A stretch of 64,000 nucleotides of DNA, from positions 405,758 to 469,757 of the forward strand of contig NZ_JAANHS010000002.1 in NCBI RefSeq assembly GCF_011174775.1, in the 5' to 3' direction. How positions within the stretch are numbered: the first letter of the stretch is position 1; each line of letters opens with the position of its first letter. Made by a program: the position numbers and the translations under genes. Source of the DNA: Rhodobacter calidifons (GTDB taxonomy: Bacteria; Pseudomonadota; Alphaproteobacteria; Rhodobacterales; Rhodobacteraceae). The notes beneath the pieces were generated by a model that did no database searches, was not told the DNA's origin, and saw only the letters and a list, made by a program, of their open reading frames with translations. This document shows, piece by piece, positions 1 through 7,373 of this stretch.

Positions 1-321
1 TCGCGCGACCGTATCCTGAACATCTCGGCGACCATTTCCGGCACCGGCACGCGGTTGGGGAATATCGACGGCGTGAAGGAGATCGCGGATCTGAACGTGA
101 TCTATCTGGACACGGCCGCCTATACGACGGGCACCGGCCATCTGAACCTGGGCGAGAACCCCGCACTTCTGCAACTGTTCGGCGGGCTGGTCGGGATCGC
201 GGATGCCTTCACCGCCGACGCCCGGGCCCGCGTGGGGCTGCTGCCGGGACTGGTGCTGACGGTGCGCAATGCGACCGAGATCGTGCTGGCCCCGGTCGGG
301 GCGATTGCCGAGGGGCAATAG
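1..321 (+). CDS. C-terminal part of an unrecognised protein (runs off the window)
   Basis: The reading frame is open from the first base and ends at a TAG at 319-321, giving about 106 residues of C-terminus. It is rich in Gly, Ala, Leu and Thr, with a stretch resembling a beta-rich or low-complexity hydrophobic region (LLQLFGGLVGIADAF). I recognise no catalytic motif and cannot assign a family. The start lies upstream of the window; a TTG at position 55 is probably only an internal codon. The gene converges on the smr gene across a 92-base gap without a clear terminator. Confidence 0.55.
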   Translation, partial: SRDRILNISATISGTGTRLGNIDGVKEIADLNVIYLDTAAYTTGTGHLNLGENPALLQLFGGLVGIADAFTADARARVGLLPGLVLTVRNATEIVLAPVGAIAEGQ

Positions 322-413
322 GTGGCGGTCCGCGGTTGACGGCCTTGCGGCCTCTGCCTGCGCCTTCGGCTTATCGTCGGCGGGCGCGGGGCGACAACGG
401 CGCAGGCGGGCGG

Positions 414-1001
414 TCAGCGGCGTCGCAGATAGACATAGTAGGCCCCGCCGCCGCCGTGCTTCAGATGCGCCTGGGAGACCTGAAGCACGACCTGGCCAAG
501 CGGGGGCAGATGCAGCCAGTGCGGCACTTGGTGGCGCAGCGCACCCATGCGCTGGGGGATCGGGCCCAGGTCCTCGCGCCGCTTGCCCTTGCCGGTGATG
601 ACCAGCACCAGGCGCAGGCCGGCGGAATGGGCGTTCAGGATGAAGCGGATCAGTTCGGGATGCGCCTCGGCAAGCGTAAGCCCGTGCAGGTCGATTCGCG
701 CCTCGGGTTGCAGCTTGCCGCGCGTCATCTTCGCATGGGTGCCCGCGTCCATGCGCAGGGGGGCCTGATCCAGGATCTGGGGCAGGGTGGGGGCCAGATC
801 GTGCCGTTCCGGCGGCCGGTGCTTTTCGCCCAACACGAACGGTGACAGGCGCGGCCTGGCATGGGCAAGCGGCGGGGGGTCGGGCGCGTGCGGTGGCGGG
901 TCGGGAAGGTGCAGCTTCTGGCCGTGCATCGGTCGTGCGGTCCGTGCGACGCTGCGCCAGAGCTCTGCCTCCTCGGGCGAGAGGTTGCGGCGGCGGGCCA
1001 T
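414..1001 (-). CDS. Smr domain protein (MutS2 C-terminal-like nuclease domain)
   Basis: The protein is 195 residues long. The C-terminal half has the Smr signature: an I-DLHGLTLAEA motif near residue 100, then VLVITGKGKR and a final GGGGAYYVYLRR strand. Smr domains are known as DNA or RNA endonuclease or nicking modules; stand-alone small Smr proteins in alphaproteobacteria have no firmly assigned role. The N-terminal 80 residues are Pro/His/Arg-rich and probably disordered. The ATG lies 5 bases after the mltA stop, so it is the last gene of a Tim44-mltA-smr operon, an order common in Rhodobacterales. Confidence 0.85.
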   Translation of the reverse strand: MARRRNLSPEEAELWRSVARTARPMHGQKLHLPDPPPHAPDPPPLAHARPRLSPFVLGEKHRPPERHDLAPTLPQILDQAPLRMDAGTHAKMTRGKLQPEARIDLHGLTLAEAHPELIRFILNAHSAGLRLVLVITGKGKRREDLGPIPQRMGALRHQVPHWLHLPPLGQVVLQVSQAHLKHGGGGAYYVYLRRR

Positions 1002-1006
1002 CGGGA

Positions 1007-2044
1007 TCAGTCGTCGTCCAGCATGGCGAAGGCGCGGTCGATGGGCAGGAGGAGGACCATGCGTCCGGGGTCCTTGACCGTGCCCGCCGCATCGCCCGCG
1101 CCCTTGCCGGTGCCATAGAAGATGTCGGCGCGCTGCATGCCCTTGATCGCGCCGCCGGTGTCCTGCGCGACCATCAGGCTGCGGATCGGGCGGCGGCCGT
1201 CCTTCTCGATCCAGACCGGGGCGCCGAGGGGCGTGAACCTGGGGTCGATGGCCACCGAGCGCAGCGCGGTGATCGACCGCCCCATGGCGCCGATGGGGCC
1301 ATCCTCGGGGCGAAGCGTGCCGATCTTGCGGAAAAAGACATAGGACGGATTCGTGTCCAGTAGCGCCCGGCCCGTCTCGGGGTTGCTGCGGACGTAGGTC
1401 GCGATCTCCGGCGCCGAGACCTGATCCAGCGAATGAGTGCCACGGCGGACCATTTCCTGCCCGACCGAGCGGTAGGCGTGGCCGTTCTTCCCGGCATAGC
1501 CCACGCGGACCACTGTGCCGTCGGTCATGCGGATGCGGCCGGACCCCTGGACCTGAAGGAAATAGACATCCACCGGATCGTCAAGCCAGGCCAGTTCCAG
1601 CCCCCGGCCGGCAATCGCCCCGGCCTCGATGGCCGCGCGCGTGTGGTAGGCGACGCCGTCCTGCAATTCCGGGGGACGGCGGTAGATCGGATACTGGAAC
1701 CGGCCACCGCGCACGGGAGAACCGTTCAGCTCGGGCTCGAAATAGCCGGTGAACAGAGCGGGCGGCTGGCCGACGACGACCGGACGGAAGAACAGTTCGA
1801 AGAAGCTGCGGGCCGAGGCGGGGTCCTTCGGCACGTCGGCGGCCAGCGCGCAGATCGGTTTCCAGTCCGGCTGGTCGATCAGGTCGCAGGTGCGCAGGAA
1901 ACTGGAAAGGGCGGCGAGATGGTCGTCCTCCATCCAGCCGTCCAGCGCGTCGAAGTCCAGCATCTCGGCCTGGGCAGGTCGGGCGGGCATCAGTGCCGCC
2001 AGGACTGCAAGCAGGACCGGAACAAGGGAACGGGCCGCGCGCAT
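1007..2044 (-). CDS. mltA: Murein transglycosylase A (lytic transglycosylase MltA)
   Basis: The 345-residue protein has an N-terminal signal peptide (SLVPVLLAVLAALMPARPAQA) and the MltA and 3D domains. Visible motifs are VYFLQVQGSGRI and GYAGKNGHAYRSVG in the barrel region, and VAQDTGGAIKG with RADIFYGTGKGAG in the 3D domain, whose Asp residues are catalytic in the family. MltA cleaves the MurNAc-GlcNAc bond of peptidoglycan to give 1,6-anhydro products. No lipobox Cys is visible, so it is probably a soluble periplasmic protein rather than a lipoprotein. It sits between the Tim44-like gene (11-base gap) and smr. Confidence 0.92.
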   Translation of the reverse strand: MRAARSLVPVLLAVLAALMPARPAQAEMLDFDALDGWMEDDHLAALSSFLRTCDLIDQPDWKPICALAADVPKDPASARSFFELFFRPVVVGQPPALFTGYFEPELNGSPVRGGRFQYPIYRRPPELQDGVAYHTRAAIEAGAIAGRGLELAWLDDPVDVYFLQVQGSGRIRMTDGTVVRVGYAGKNGHAYRSVGQEMVRRGTHSLDQVSAPEIATYVRSNPETGRALLDTNPSYVFFRKIGTLRPEDGPIGAMGRSITALRSVAIDPRFTPLGAPVWIEKDGRRPIRSLMVAQDTGGAIKGMQRADIFYGTGKGAGDAAGTVKDPGRMVLLLPIDRAFAMLDDD

Positions 2045-2055
2045 TGCAAGGCAGG

Positions 2056-2715
2056 TCAGTCGCCGGTCGCGACAAGTTGCCAGTTCGGATCGTCCGTCCC
2101 CATCCGCCGCGCGAAGGTCCAGGTATCGCGGGTCTTCTTCACCTCGCGCGGCGAGCCTTCGACGATCTCGCCCGCCTTGTTGCGCACGACATAGGTCTGG
2201 TCGGCGGCGAAGCGGACCGAGATCTCGGCCATCCGGCTGTCGGGGTTGAAGGTCGCATCGTGCAGCGTCAGTTCCTTGATGCCGAGGAAATTGGCCTCGA
2301 TCGTCAGGCCCGCAGCTTCGCGCGCGGCGATGGCCTCGGCAAAGCTGGCGGCGACCTCGTCGGACAGGAAGGGGCGGATGCGGTCAAGCTCGCCCTTCTC
2401 GAAGGCGGTCAGGATCATCTCGTAGGCGCCGCGCGCGCCCTGCAGGAACTCGCCCACCGCAAAGGCGGGTTCGACCTTCTTCATCTCGGCCAGGGCGCGG
2501 GCGGCGTCCGAGCCTTCGGCCACATGGTCGGTGATGTCGCGGTCGGGCCCGCCCTCGATCACCTCGAAGTCGCGGCGGATTCGGGGGCGTACGTCCTCGA
2601 GCGGCAAGGGGGGCCGTTCGAAGCCGTCGCGGGTGCCCAGCACGGAACGCAGCTTGAGAATGAGGAAGATGGCGATCCCAGCTAGGACAAGAAGCTGGAT
2701 CAAGGAGCCGTTCAT
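2056..2715 (-). CDS. Tim44-like domain protein (TimA type)
   Basis: The protein has 219 residues from the chosen ATG at 2715, which follows an AGAGGTC ribosome-binding site; an upstream in-frame start would add 28 unlikely residues. The N-terminus is one membrane helix (LIQLLVLAGIAIFLILKLRSV), and the C-terminal 150 residues match the Tim44 fold (GAYEMILTAFEKGELDRI, FLSDEV). In mitochondria Tim44 tethers Hsp70 at the import pore; bacterial homologues are inner-membrane proteins of uncertain function. It is the first gene of the Tim44-mltA-smr operon and is divergent from fxsA. Confidence 0.85.
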   Translation of the reverse strand: MNGSLIQLLVLAGIAIFLILKLRSVLGTRDGFERPPLPLEDVRPRIRRDFEVIEGGPDRDITDHVAEGSDAARALAEMKKVEPAFAVGEFLQGARGAYEMILTAFEKGELDRIRPFLSDEVAASFAEAIAAREAAGLTIEANFLGIKELTLHDATFNPDSRMAEISVRFAADQTYVVRNKAGEIVEGSPREVKKTRDTWTFARRMGTDDPNWQLVATGD

Positions 2716-2831
2716 TGCTGACCTCTGAACCTTTGATGTTCCGTTGGAATGGGCACGGTTGGACCCTATGTAGGGTGGGCACCCGCCGAAGTCTACCACA
2801 CGAGGCCGGATCGGACGGGCGGAGACATGCG

Positions 2832-3227
2832 ATGGCGATCATCCTGGCGATTCTGGCGCTTCCCCTGGTGGAAATTGCGCTGTTCGTGACCCTGGGCGCG
2901 CGGCTGGGCCTGTGGCTGACGCTGGCCTGGGTGCTGCTGACCGCGATGGGCGGCATGCTGATCCTGCGGCGTCTCGCCGCGTCCGGCATGGCGGTGCGGC
3001 GGGAAGAGTTCGTCGAGGGCTTCCGGGGCCGCATGGCCGAGGATCCTCTGTCGCCCGTCGTGGACCAGGCGCTGATCGCGGTGGCGGCGATGCTGCTGAT
3101 CCTGCCGGGGTTCTTCACCGATGCGCTGGGCCTGCTGCTTCTGGTGCCGCCGCTGCGCCGGCTGGGGATCGGGCTGATGGCGCGGCGGGTGCGGGGTGTG
3201 ACGGTCGTCCACCGGCACCTGCCCTGA
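2832..3227 (+). CDS. fxsA: FxsA family membrane protein
   Basis: A 131-residue protein with three or four hydrophobic segments: residues 1-15, 25-45 and a strongly hydrophobic block near 85-110 (LLILPGFFTDALGLLLLVPP). The LPGFFTDALG motif is diagnostic of the FxsA family, cytoplasmic-membrane proteins known for relieving F-plasmid exclusion of phage T7 in E. coli. The ATG at 2832 follows GGAGAC at a usual distance. It is divergent from the Tim44-like gene. Confidence 0.88.
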   Translation: MAIILAILALPLVEIALFVTLGARLGLWLTLAWVLLTAMGGMLILRRLAASGMAVRREEFVEGFRGRMAEDPLSPVVDQALIAVAAMLLILPGFFTDALGLLLLVPPLRRLGIGLMARRVRGVTVVHRHLP

Positions 3228-3246
3228 GCCATGGCGCCCTGCCCGG

Positions 3247-3750
3247 TCATCCGGCCAGTGCCGGAGCGTCAGTCGGGCGGCTGAAGGCCGCCGCGAACAG
3301 GTCTTCCATACCCGTGACCTGAAAATCGGCCAGGCTGCGGCCCCTGGGCTCGGGCCGTGTCCCGATTCCCTGCGCTTTCCAGAGGGCGATGCCGATGCGG
3401 GTGCCGGGCAGTCGGCGGCGCATCTGGCGCAGCAGAAGGTCGGTGGCGGTGCCCGAGGTGCCGTCCAGACCGACGATGACCAGGGTCTCGGGCCGGAAAT
3501 CGCCAAGCGCCCGCGGCAGAGCGGCCCGCGGCGGCAGGTGCTCTACCTCTGCCCCTTCGGCGCGCATGGCCTGGGCGACCATGCGGGCGGCCGCCTCGTC
3601 CAGCCGGGTCTGCGCCCCCATCACCGCAATCCTGCGGCCCAGTCCGTCCAGCCGGCCGTTGGTGACCAGACCGGCCGCGTCCGCCTGAGGCACCTCGGGC
3701 GCCTCGCCCTCGGGCAGGCTTGCGGCCAACGCCAGTTCGTCCTCGACCAC
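3247..3750 (-). pseudogene. C-terminal remainder of the AI-2E transporter gene, cut off by an in-frame TAG
   Basis: This frame (up to 167 residues from a GTG at 3750) is the direct in-frame continuation of the AI-2E transporter gene past a TAG at 3775-3777. It contains a Rossmann-like segment (GRRIAVMGAQTRLDEAAARM, then ETLVIVGLDGTSGTATDLLL) that looks like the cytoplasmic tail found in long forms of the family. With the upstream part the gene would code for about 630 residues, a size seen for long alphaproteobacterial members. No good ribosome-binding site precedes the GTG, so independent translation is doubtful. Either the gene is split by a nonsense mutation, or the base call is wrong. Confidence 0.6.
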
Positions 3751-3774
3751 GGTTTCCAGATCGCCGGTCAGGGT

Positions 3775-5139
3775 CTAGGCCGCGCTGGCGATGCGGTGGA
3801 CCTGATGGTCGGACAGAAGCCCCGCCGCGCTGTCGGCCTGGGCGAGCGCGAGGGCGGGCAGGGCGGTCCGGTCGTAGTAGTCCGCCAGGTAGTGCTGCGC
3901 CGTCGAGGTCGCCGCGGCCTCGGTGAACTCGAAGGAGCGGCCGGCCAGCAGGCGGTCGTAGAGCCGCGCGCTTTCGGCCAGGACGGGTTTGTCGCCGAAG
4001 AGAATCGGGAACAGGCGCAGGGAGGGGACATGGTGGCCGATCACCACAAGGCAGACGGTGAGGGGCGTGGCGATGATGAGGCCCATCGGACCCCAGAGCC
4101 AGGTCCAGAACATCGCCGAAACGATCACGGCCAGCGGCGAGACCCCGGTGCGCTGGCCGTAGAACCAGGGTTCGATGATGTTCGAGGTGACAAGTTCGAC
4201 GACCAGGAACAGCGCAGCCGTCCACAGGACCAGCGACCAGTCGGGCGAGACGGCGAAGGCCATCAGAAGTGGCAGGATCGCCGAGATCGCCGCGCCGATA
4301 TAGGGGACAAAGCGTAGGACCAGGGTGACCAGCCCGAAGAACAGCGCGTTCGGCACGCCGATCAGCCAGAGGCCAAGGCCGATCGGCACGGCGTAGATGA
4401 TGTTCACCACCAGCTGCGCCAGAAGATAGGTCGAGACGCGCCCCCCGGCCTCGGCCAGCAGCCGCGAGGTGGACAGGATGTTCGCCCCCCCGATCAGCTG
4501 CACCAGCCGGTCGCGCAGGCTGGCCCGTTCCAGCAGCGCGAAGATCACCACGACGAAGATCAGGCCGAAGATCGCGACCGGGGTCAGCGCCGGCAGGATC
4601 ACGTCGTCGAGCCAGGCCTTCAGGCCGGCCTGTTCCACCACCTCGACCCGCATCGCGCGGGTATCGTCGGCGGCCTGGGTCCGCTCGGACAGGCGGGCGG
4701 AAATGTCGGCGATCATTTCCTGGAGGTGCTGGATCATCCGGCTGTCGGTGCCCGCTTGCAGGATCGTGTCCACCTTGGCCAGGACATTTCCCTGATACTG
4801 CGGCAGGTTCGCTCCGATCTGGGACAGCTGGTAGGCAAAGATCAGGACGAAGGCTGCAACCATCGCAGCGGTGGTCAGCACGGTCAGGATGACGGCGACA
4901 AGGTCGCGCAGGCCCAGCCGCCGCAGCGCATTGACCACCGGGGTCAGGATGAAGGCGAACAGCATCCCCAGCGCCAGGGGCAGGAACAGGTCGCGCCCGA
5001 TGTAGAGGATGGTGCAGACGACGGTGATGGTGGCCAGCGTGGTCAGCGACACGACGGCATGCCCGCCATCGGCAAGGCTTGCCGACCTGTCTTGCCCCGG
5101 CTCTCGCCCCGGTGCGGCCGTCGCCTCGGTCTCGCGCAT
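3775..5139 (-). CDS. AI-2E family transporter, ends early at an in-frame TAG
   Basis: The protein has 454 residues before the TAG. Paired hydrophobic helices lie near residues 25-70 and again in the second half (VAIFGLIFVVVIFALLERA, VVNIIYAVPIGLGLWLIGV, TWLWGPMGLIIATPLTVCLV), the layout of the AI-2E/PerM exporter family. The PLTVCL end of the membrane domain is typical. The family includes autoinducer-2 exporters and Na+/H+ antiporters, so the substrate is unknown. The ATG at 5139 follows a tripled 14-base repeat that includes the ribosome-binding site, and an EcfG-type promoter lies upstream at 5194-5219, suggesting stress induction. The cytoplasmic tail continues in frame after the stop. 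Confidence 0.8.
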   Translation of the reverse strand: MRETEATAAPGREPGQDRSASLADGGHAVVSLTTLATITVVCTILYIGRDLFLPLALGMLFAFILTPVVNALRRLGLRDLVAVILTVLTTAAMVAAFVLIFAYQLSQIGANLPQYQGNVLAKVDTILQAGTDSRMIQHLQEMIADISARLSERTQAADDTRAMRVEVVEQAGLKAWLDDVILPALTPVAIFGLIFVVVIFALLERASLRDRLVQLIGGANILSTSRLLAEAGGRVSTYLLAQLVVNIIYAVPIGLGLWLIGVPNALFFGLVTLVLRFVPYIGAAISAILPLLMAFAVSPDWSLVLWTAALFLVVELVTSNIIEPWFYGQRTGVSPLAVIVSAMFWTWLWGPMGLIIATPLTVCLVVIGHHVPSLRLFPILFGDKPVLAESARLYDRLLAGRSFEFTEAAATSTAQHYLADYYDRTALPALALAQADSAAGLLSDHQVHRIASAA

Positions 5140-5140
5140 G

Positions 5141-5181
5141 ATGTTCCCCCCGGTATGTTCCCCCCGGTATGTTCCCCCGGT
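5141..5181 (-). repeat. Three tandem copies of a 14-base unit covering the ribosome-binding site of the AI-2E gene
   Basis: On the minus strand the unit reads ACCGGGGGGAACAT. Copies occupy 5155-5168 and 5141-5154, with a copy one G shorter at 5169-5181. The last copy places GGGGGG just before the ATG at 5139. The period is not a multiple of three and the G runs are slippage-prone, so copy number could alter translation initiation. Confidence 0.85.
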
Positions 5182-5193
5182 CCATTGCGCGAC

Positions 5194-5219
5194 AACGCAG
5201 GCTGCTGCCCGGCGGTTCC
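5194..5219 (-). promoter_or_regulatory. EcfG-type promoter for the AI-2E transporter gene
   Basis: On the minus strand GGAAC (5219-5215) is followed after 17 bases by CGTT (5197-5194), matching the known sigma-EcfG consensus GGAAC-N16/17-CGTT. It lies 55 bases upstream of the ATG. It is one of six exact matches between 5.2 and 10.9 kb. Confidence 0.65.
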
Positions 5220-5249
5220 CGTTTGCCTTGCTGCCAGAGGCCAGAGGTC

Positions 5250-5275
5250 GGAACCGCCACCCCCGCCGCTGCGTT
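5250..5275 (+). promoter_or_regulatory. EcfG-type promoter for the unknown gene at 5316
   Basis: GGAAC (5250-5254) is followed after 17 bases by CGTT (5272-5275), 41 bases before the ATG at 5316. It is back-to-back with the EcfG-type promoter at 5194-5219, so this divergent pair of genes is probably co-induced by stress. Confidence 0.65.
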
Positions 5276-5315
5276 GCCCTTGCGCGCCGTGGTCCGGCGC
5301 AGGCGGAGGGCAGGA

Positions 5316-5795
5316 ATGGTCAAGACCGACACCCCGCACGGCACGCAGGCCGTGATCCTGATGAACGACGCGGCGCTGTCGCTTGCGCCCGAACTGGTTG
5401 CGCCCGGCGCGACGGTGCAGGTGATCGTCGCGGGGCCGTCGATGCTGCGCCTTGCCCTGGCCGAGGCCGCCCTGCCCGAGGCCCGGGTGATCTGCGCCGA
5501 TTTCGGCCAGAGCGCCTCGCTTGCCGCGTTGGAGGAAAAGGTGCGCGGGATGGGCCGGTTGCACCGTCTGGTGCTGGCCGCCGACGGTGCGGACGCGGCC
5601 GAGATATTTTCCGTCATGCGCACGATCGTGGTCTTTCTGCCGGCGCTGCGGCGTGGCGAAGGCAGCGTTCTCCTGACGGTCCGGCCCGGCGCGGCGCTGG
5701 CCGCGCTGCGGCTGTTCCTGCGCCGGGTGCAGCCGACCCTTGATGGCCACGGGGTTCCGGTGACGCTGGTCGAGAAACCCGCCGTCACGACCTGA
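5316..5795 (+). CDS. Hypothetical protein with a degenerate Rossmann/SDR-like pattern
   Basis: A 159-residue protein starting at an ATG preceded by GGAGGG. The strand-helix alternation (ATVQVIVAGPSML, ARVICADFGQSASLAALEEKV, LHRLVLAADGADA, GEGSVLLTVRPG) resembles a short-chain dehydrogenase core, but the Gly-rich cofactor loop and the Tyr-x3-Lys catalytic pair are missing. A cytoplasmic non-enzymatic or regulatory role is possible; I cannot name a function. An EcfG-type promoter directly upstream suggests it belongs to the general stress regulon. It is divergent from the AI-2E transporter gene. Confidence 0.65.
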   Translation: MVKTDTPHGTQAVILMNDAALSLAPELVAPGATVQVIVAGPSMLRLALAEAALPEARVICADFGQSASLAALEEKVRGMGRLHRLVLAADGADAAEIFSVMRTIVVFLPALRRGEGSVLLTVRPGAALAALRLFLRRVQPTLDGHGVPVTLVEKPAVTT

Positions 5796-5861
5796 GCCGC
5801 TGGTCCGGTCCTTTTGCCCTTACACTGACCGCCTTCTGTCGGCGAGTGTCGCGCGGCCATG

Positions 5862-5891
5862 AAAAACGGGCCGCGACAGGTGTCGCGGCCC
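5862..5891 (-). terminator. Rho-independent terminator downstream of the DUF1328 gene
   Basis: A perfect 10-bp stem (GGGCCGCGAC at 5868-5877 with GTCGCGGCCC at 5882-5891) encloses a 4-base loop. On the minus strand it is followed by GTTTTTC. It lies 66 bases beyond the DUF1328 stop at 5957 and in the right orientation to end that transcript. Confidence 0.8.
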
Positions 5892-5956
5892 AGTCGAGGG
5901 GAAGACGGCAGGGAAAGGACCGCCCCCTTGGGACAGAGGGTCCGGTAGGCGCCGGA

Positions 5957-6118
5957 TCAGCGCGACATCGCCCCGCGGACCAGCGAGACGACGAAGAGGA
6001 TCAGGAAGATCACGAACAGGATCTGCGCGATGCCTGCGGACGTTCCGGCGATGCCGCCGAAGCCGAGAACACCGGCGACGATGGCGATGAGAAGGAAGGT
6101 AACGGCCCATCCCAGCAT
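5957..6118 (-). CDS. DUF1328 (YtjA-type) small membrane protein
   Basis: A 53-residue protein made of two membrane helices ([20 protein letters not shown] and [18 protein letters not shown]). This is the usual size and sequence pattern of DUF1328 proteins, which have no established function and are often stress-induced in proteobacteria. The ATG at 6118 follows a strong AAGGAGA site. An exact EcfG-type promoter lies 61 bases upstream and a strong terminator follows, so it is a monocistronic member of the predicted stress regulon. Confidence 0.9.
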   Translation of the reverse strand: MLGWAVTFLLIAIVAGVLGFGGIAGTSAGIAQILFVIFLILFVVSLVRGAMSR

Positions 6119-6178
6119 GAGAAATCTCCTTGGGGTTCGGAGGCTCGGTAGGAGCCTTGATTGCGGTTCTGGACCAAC

Positions 6179-6203
6179 AACGCAGCCCGGACGGACCGGT
6201 TCC
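6179..6203 (-). promoter_or_regulatory. EcfG-type promoter for the DUF1328 gene
   Basis: On the minus strand GGAAC (6203-6199), 16 bases, then CGTT (6182-6179). This is an exact match to the sigma-EcfG consensus and is correctly placed for the gene starting at 6118. Confidence 0.7.
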
Positions 6204-6383
6204 CCGTCTCTTTGGATCCTGGCTCTCATGCTGCGTCGCCGGCTCACGCCCGAGGTGGGGAATGGCCGACCCCGACAGGCCTCGAAACGCGGGACGGAAC
6301 CGAACGGCGTGTCGCGGCTTGTTGTGGCAGAGCCCGCGGCCGGACGTCGCGGTGATGTTTCCCAGACCCAGGAGATGCAAGCC

Positions 6384-6947
6384 ATGACCCAGACCCTGAA
6401 GAAGACCGCCGAAGAGACCGGGAAGAAGGCGCTGCGCGCTGTGGACGAGGCAGGCGACCAGATGGGCGCCGCGGCGGGCGAGATGGCCGCTTCGGCCGCA
6501 GAGGCCGCCGAGACCGGCGTGGAAACCGTCAGGCGCAAGGCGGCGGATGCCAGGGACACCCTCGTCTCGGGTGCGGGCGCGGTGCTGGAGTCGGCGCGCG
6601 ACGTCGCCCTGGACAAGGCCGATGCCGTGCGCGAGACGCTGTCCGATGCCGGCGCGCGGCTGGCCGCGACACTGGAGCGGGCCTCTGTGGACCGGACCGT
6701 CGATGTGCTGCCCGCGCGCGTGCTGAGCACGGTGGCCGAGGGCCTGTCGAGCGCGTCGCGGTCGCTGCGCGAGCGGTCGGTCGGCGAATTGGCAACCGAT
6801 GTCCGCGCGCTGGCACGGCGCCATCCGGGCGCCTTCATGGCGGTCGCGGCCGTGGCTGGCTTTGCCGCGGCGCGGTTTCTGCGTGCGTCCGCCGCGCGCC
6901 GTGTGGCCGAGAGCGGGCCTGAGGCCGACCGGGGACCGCGGGTCTGA
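6384..6947 (+). CDS. YqjD/DUF883-like helical membrane-anchored protein
   Basis: A 187-residue protein with a long Ala/Glu/Lys/Arg-rich amphipathic helical region (residues about 5-150) and a C-terminal hydrophobic helix ([20 protein letters not shown]). This matches YqjD/ElaB-like proteins, inner-membrane proteins that in E. coli tether ribosomes in stationary phase. The ATG at 6384 is chosen because AGGAG lies 9 bases upstream; an in-frame ATG at 6375 is too close to that site. The stop overlaps the next ATG. An imperfect GGAAC element at 6296-6300 (spacing about 19 to TGTT) may be a weak EcfG promoter. Confidence 0.75.
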   Translation: MTQTLKKTAEETGKKALRAVDEAGDQMGAAAGEMAASAAEAAETGVETVRRKAADARDTLVSGAGAVLESARDVALDKADAVRETLSDAGARLAATLERASVDRTVDVLPARVLSTVAEGLSSASRSLRERSVGELATDVRALARRHPGAFMAVAAVAGFAAARFLRASAARRVAESGPEADRGPRV

Positions 6948-7372
6948 TGCGCGATCATTCTGCGGATCAGGCAAACGCGGCCGATTCCGGGCTTGCGGGA
7001 CTGCTGTTGCAGGTGGTTTCGGGGGTCGGGCGCCTTGTCCAGGGTGAATTGCAGCTGGCCCGGGCCGAGGCTGCGGACAGCCTGCGCTCGGTCACGTCAG
7101 GGCTGGGGAAGCTGGCAGGTGCGGCGGTGGTCGCGCTTGTCGGGCTGAACGTCCTGGCCGGAGCCGCGGTCGGCGCCCTGGTGCATGCCGGGCTTGGTCC
7201 GGTCTGGGCGGCGCTGATAGTGGGCGGGCTCATGCTGCTGTTGGCGCTTGGACTTGCCGCTGCGGGCCGGGCCGGTCTGCGGCTGCGCGGGCGCAGGCCC
7301 GGACGACTGCTGCGCGGTCTCGGCCGGGATGTGGCTGCGGTCCGGTCCGGGTTTGGCAGAAAGGAAACATGA
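6947..7372 (+). CDS. Phage holin superfamily III / YqjE-like membrane protein
   Basis: A 141-residue protein with two central membrane helices ([20 protein letters not shown] and [19 protein letters not shown]) flanked by charged segments, as in the Holin-X/YqjE (DUF1469) family. Despite the name these are chromosomal proteins paired with YqjD-like partners, not phage lysis genes. It overlaps the upstream gene by one base (TGATG) and is followed 2 bases later by the DUF3618-like gene. Function is unproven; the partnership suggests envelope remodelling under stress. Confidence 0.8.
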   Translation: MRDHSADQANAADSGLAGLLLQVVSGVGRLVQGELQLARAEAADSLRSVTSGLGKLAGAAVVALVGLNVLAGAAVGALVHAGLGPVWAALIVGGLMLLLALGLAAAGRAGLRLRGRRPGRLLRGLGRDVAAVRSGFGRKET

Positions 7373-7373
7373 T

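Noticed and set aside
6296..6323. EcfG promoter before the YqjD-like gene
   Set aside because: GGAAC is present, but the nearest TGTT is about 19 bases away and lacks the C of CGTT, so I did not list it as a promoter.
6947..7372. Holin annotation suggesting a prophage
   Set aside because: Holin superfamily III/YqjE proteins are chromosomal. The neighbours are YqjD- and DUF3618-like genes and no phage genes occur nearby.
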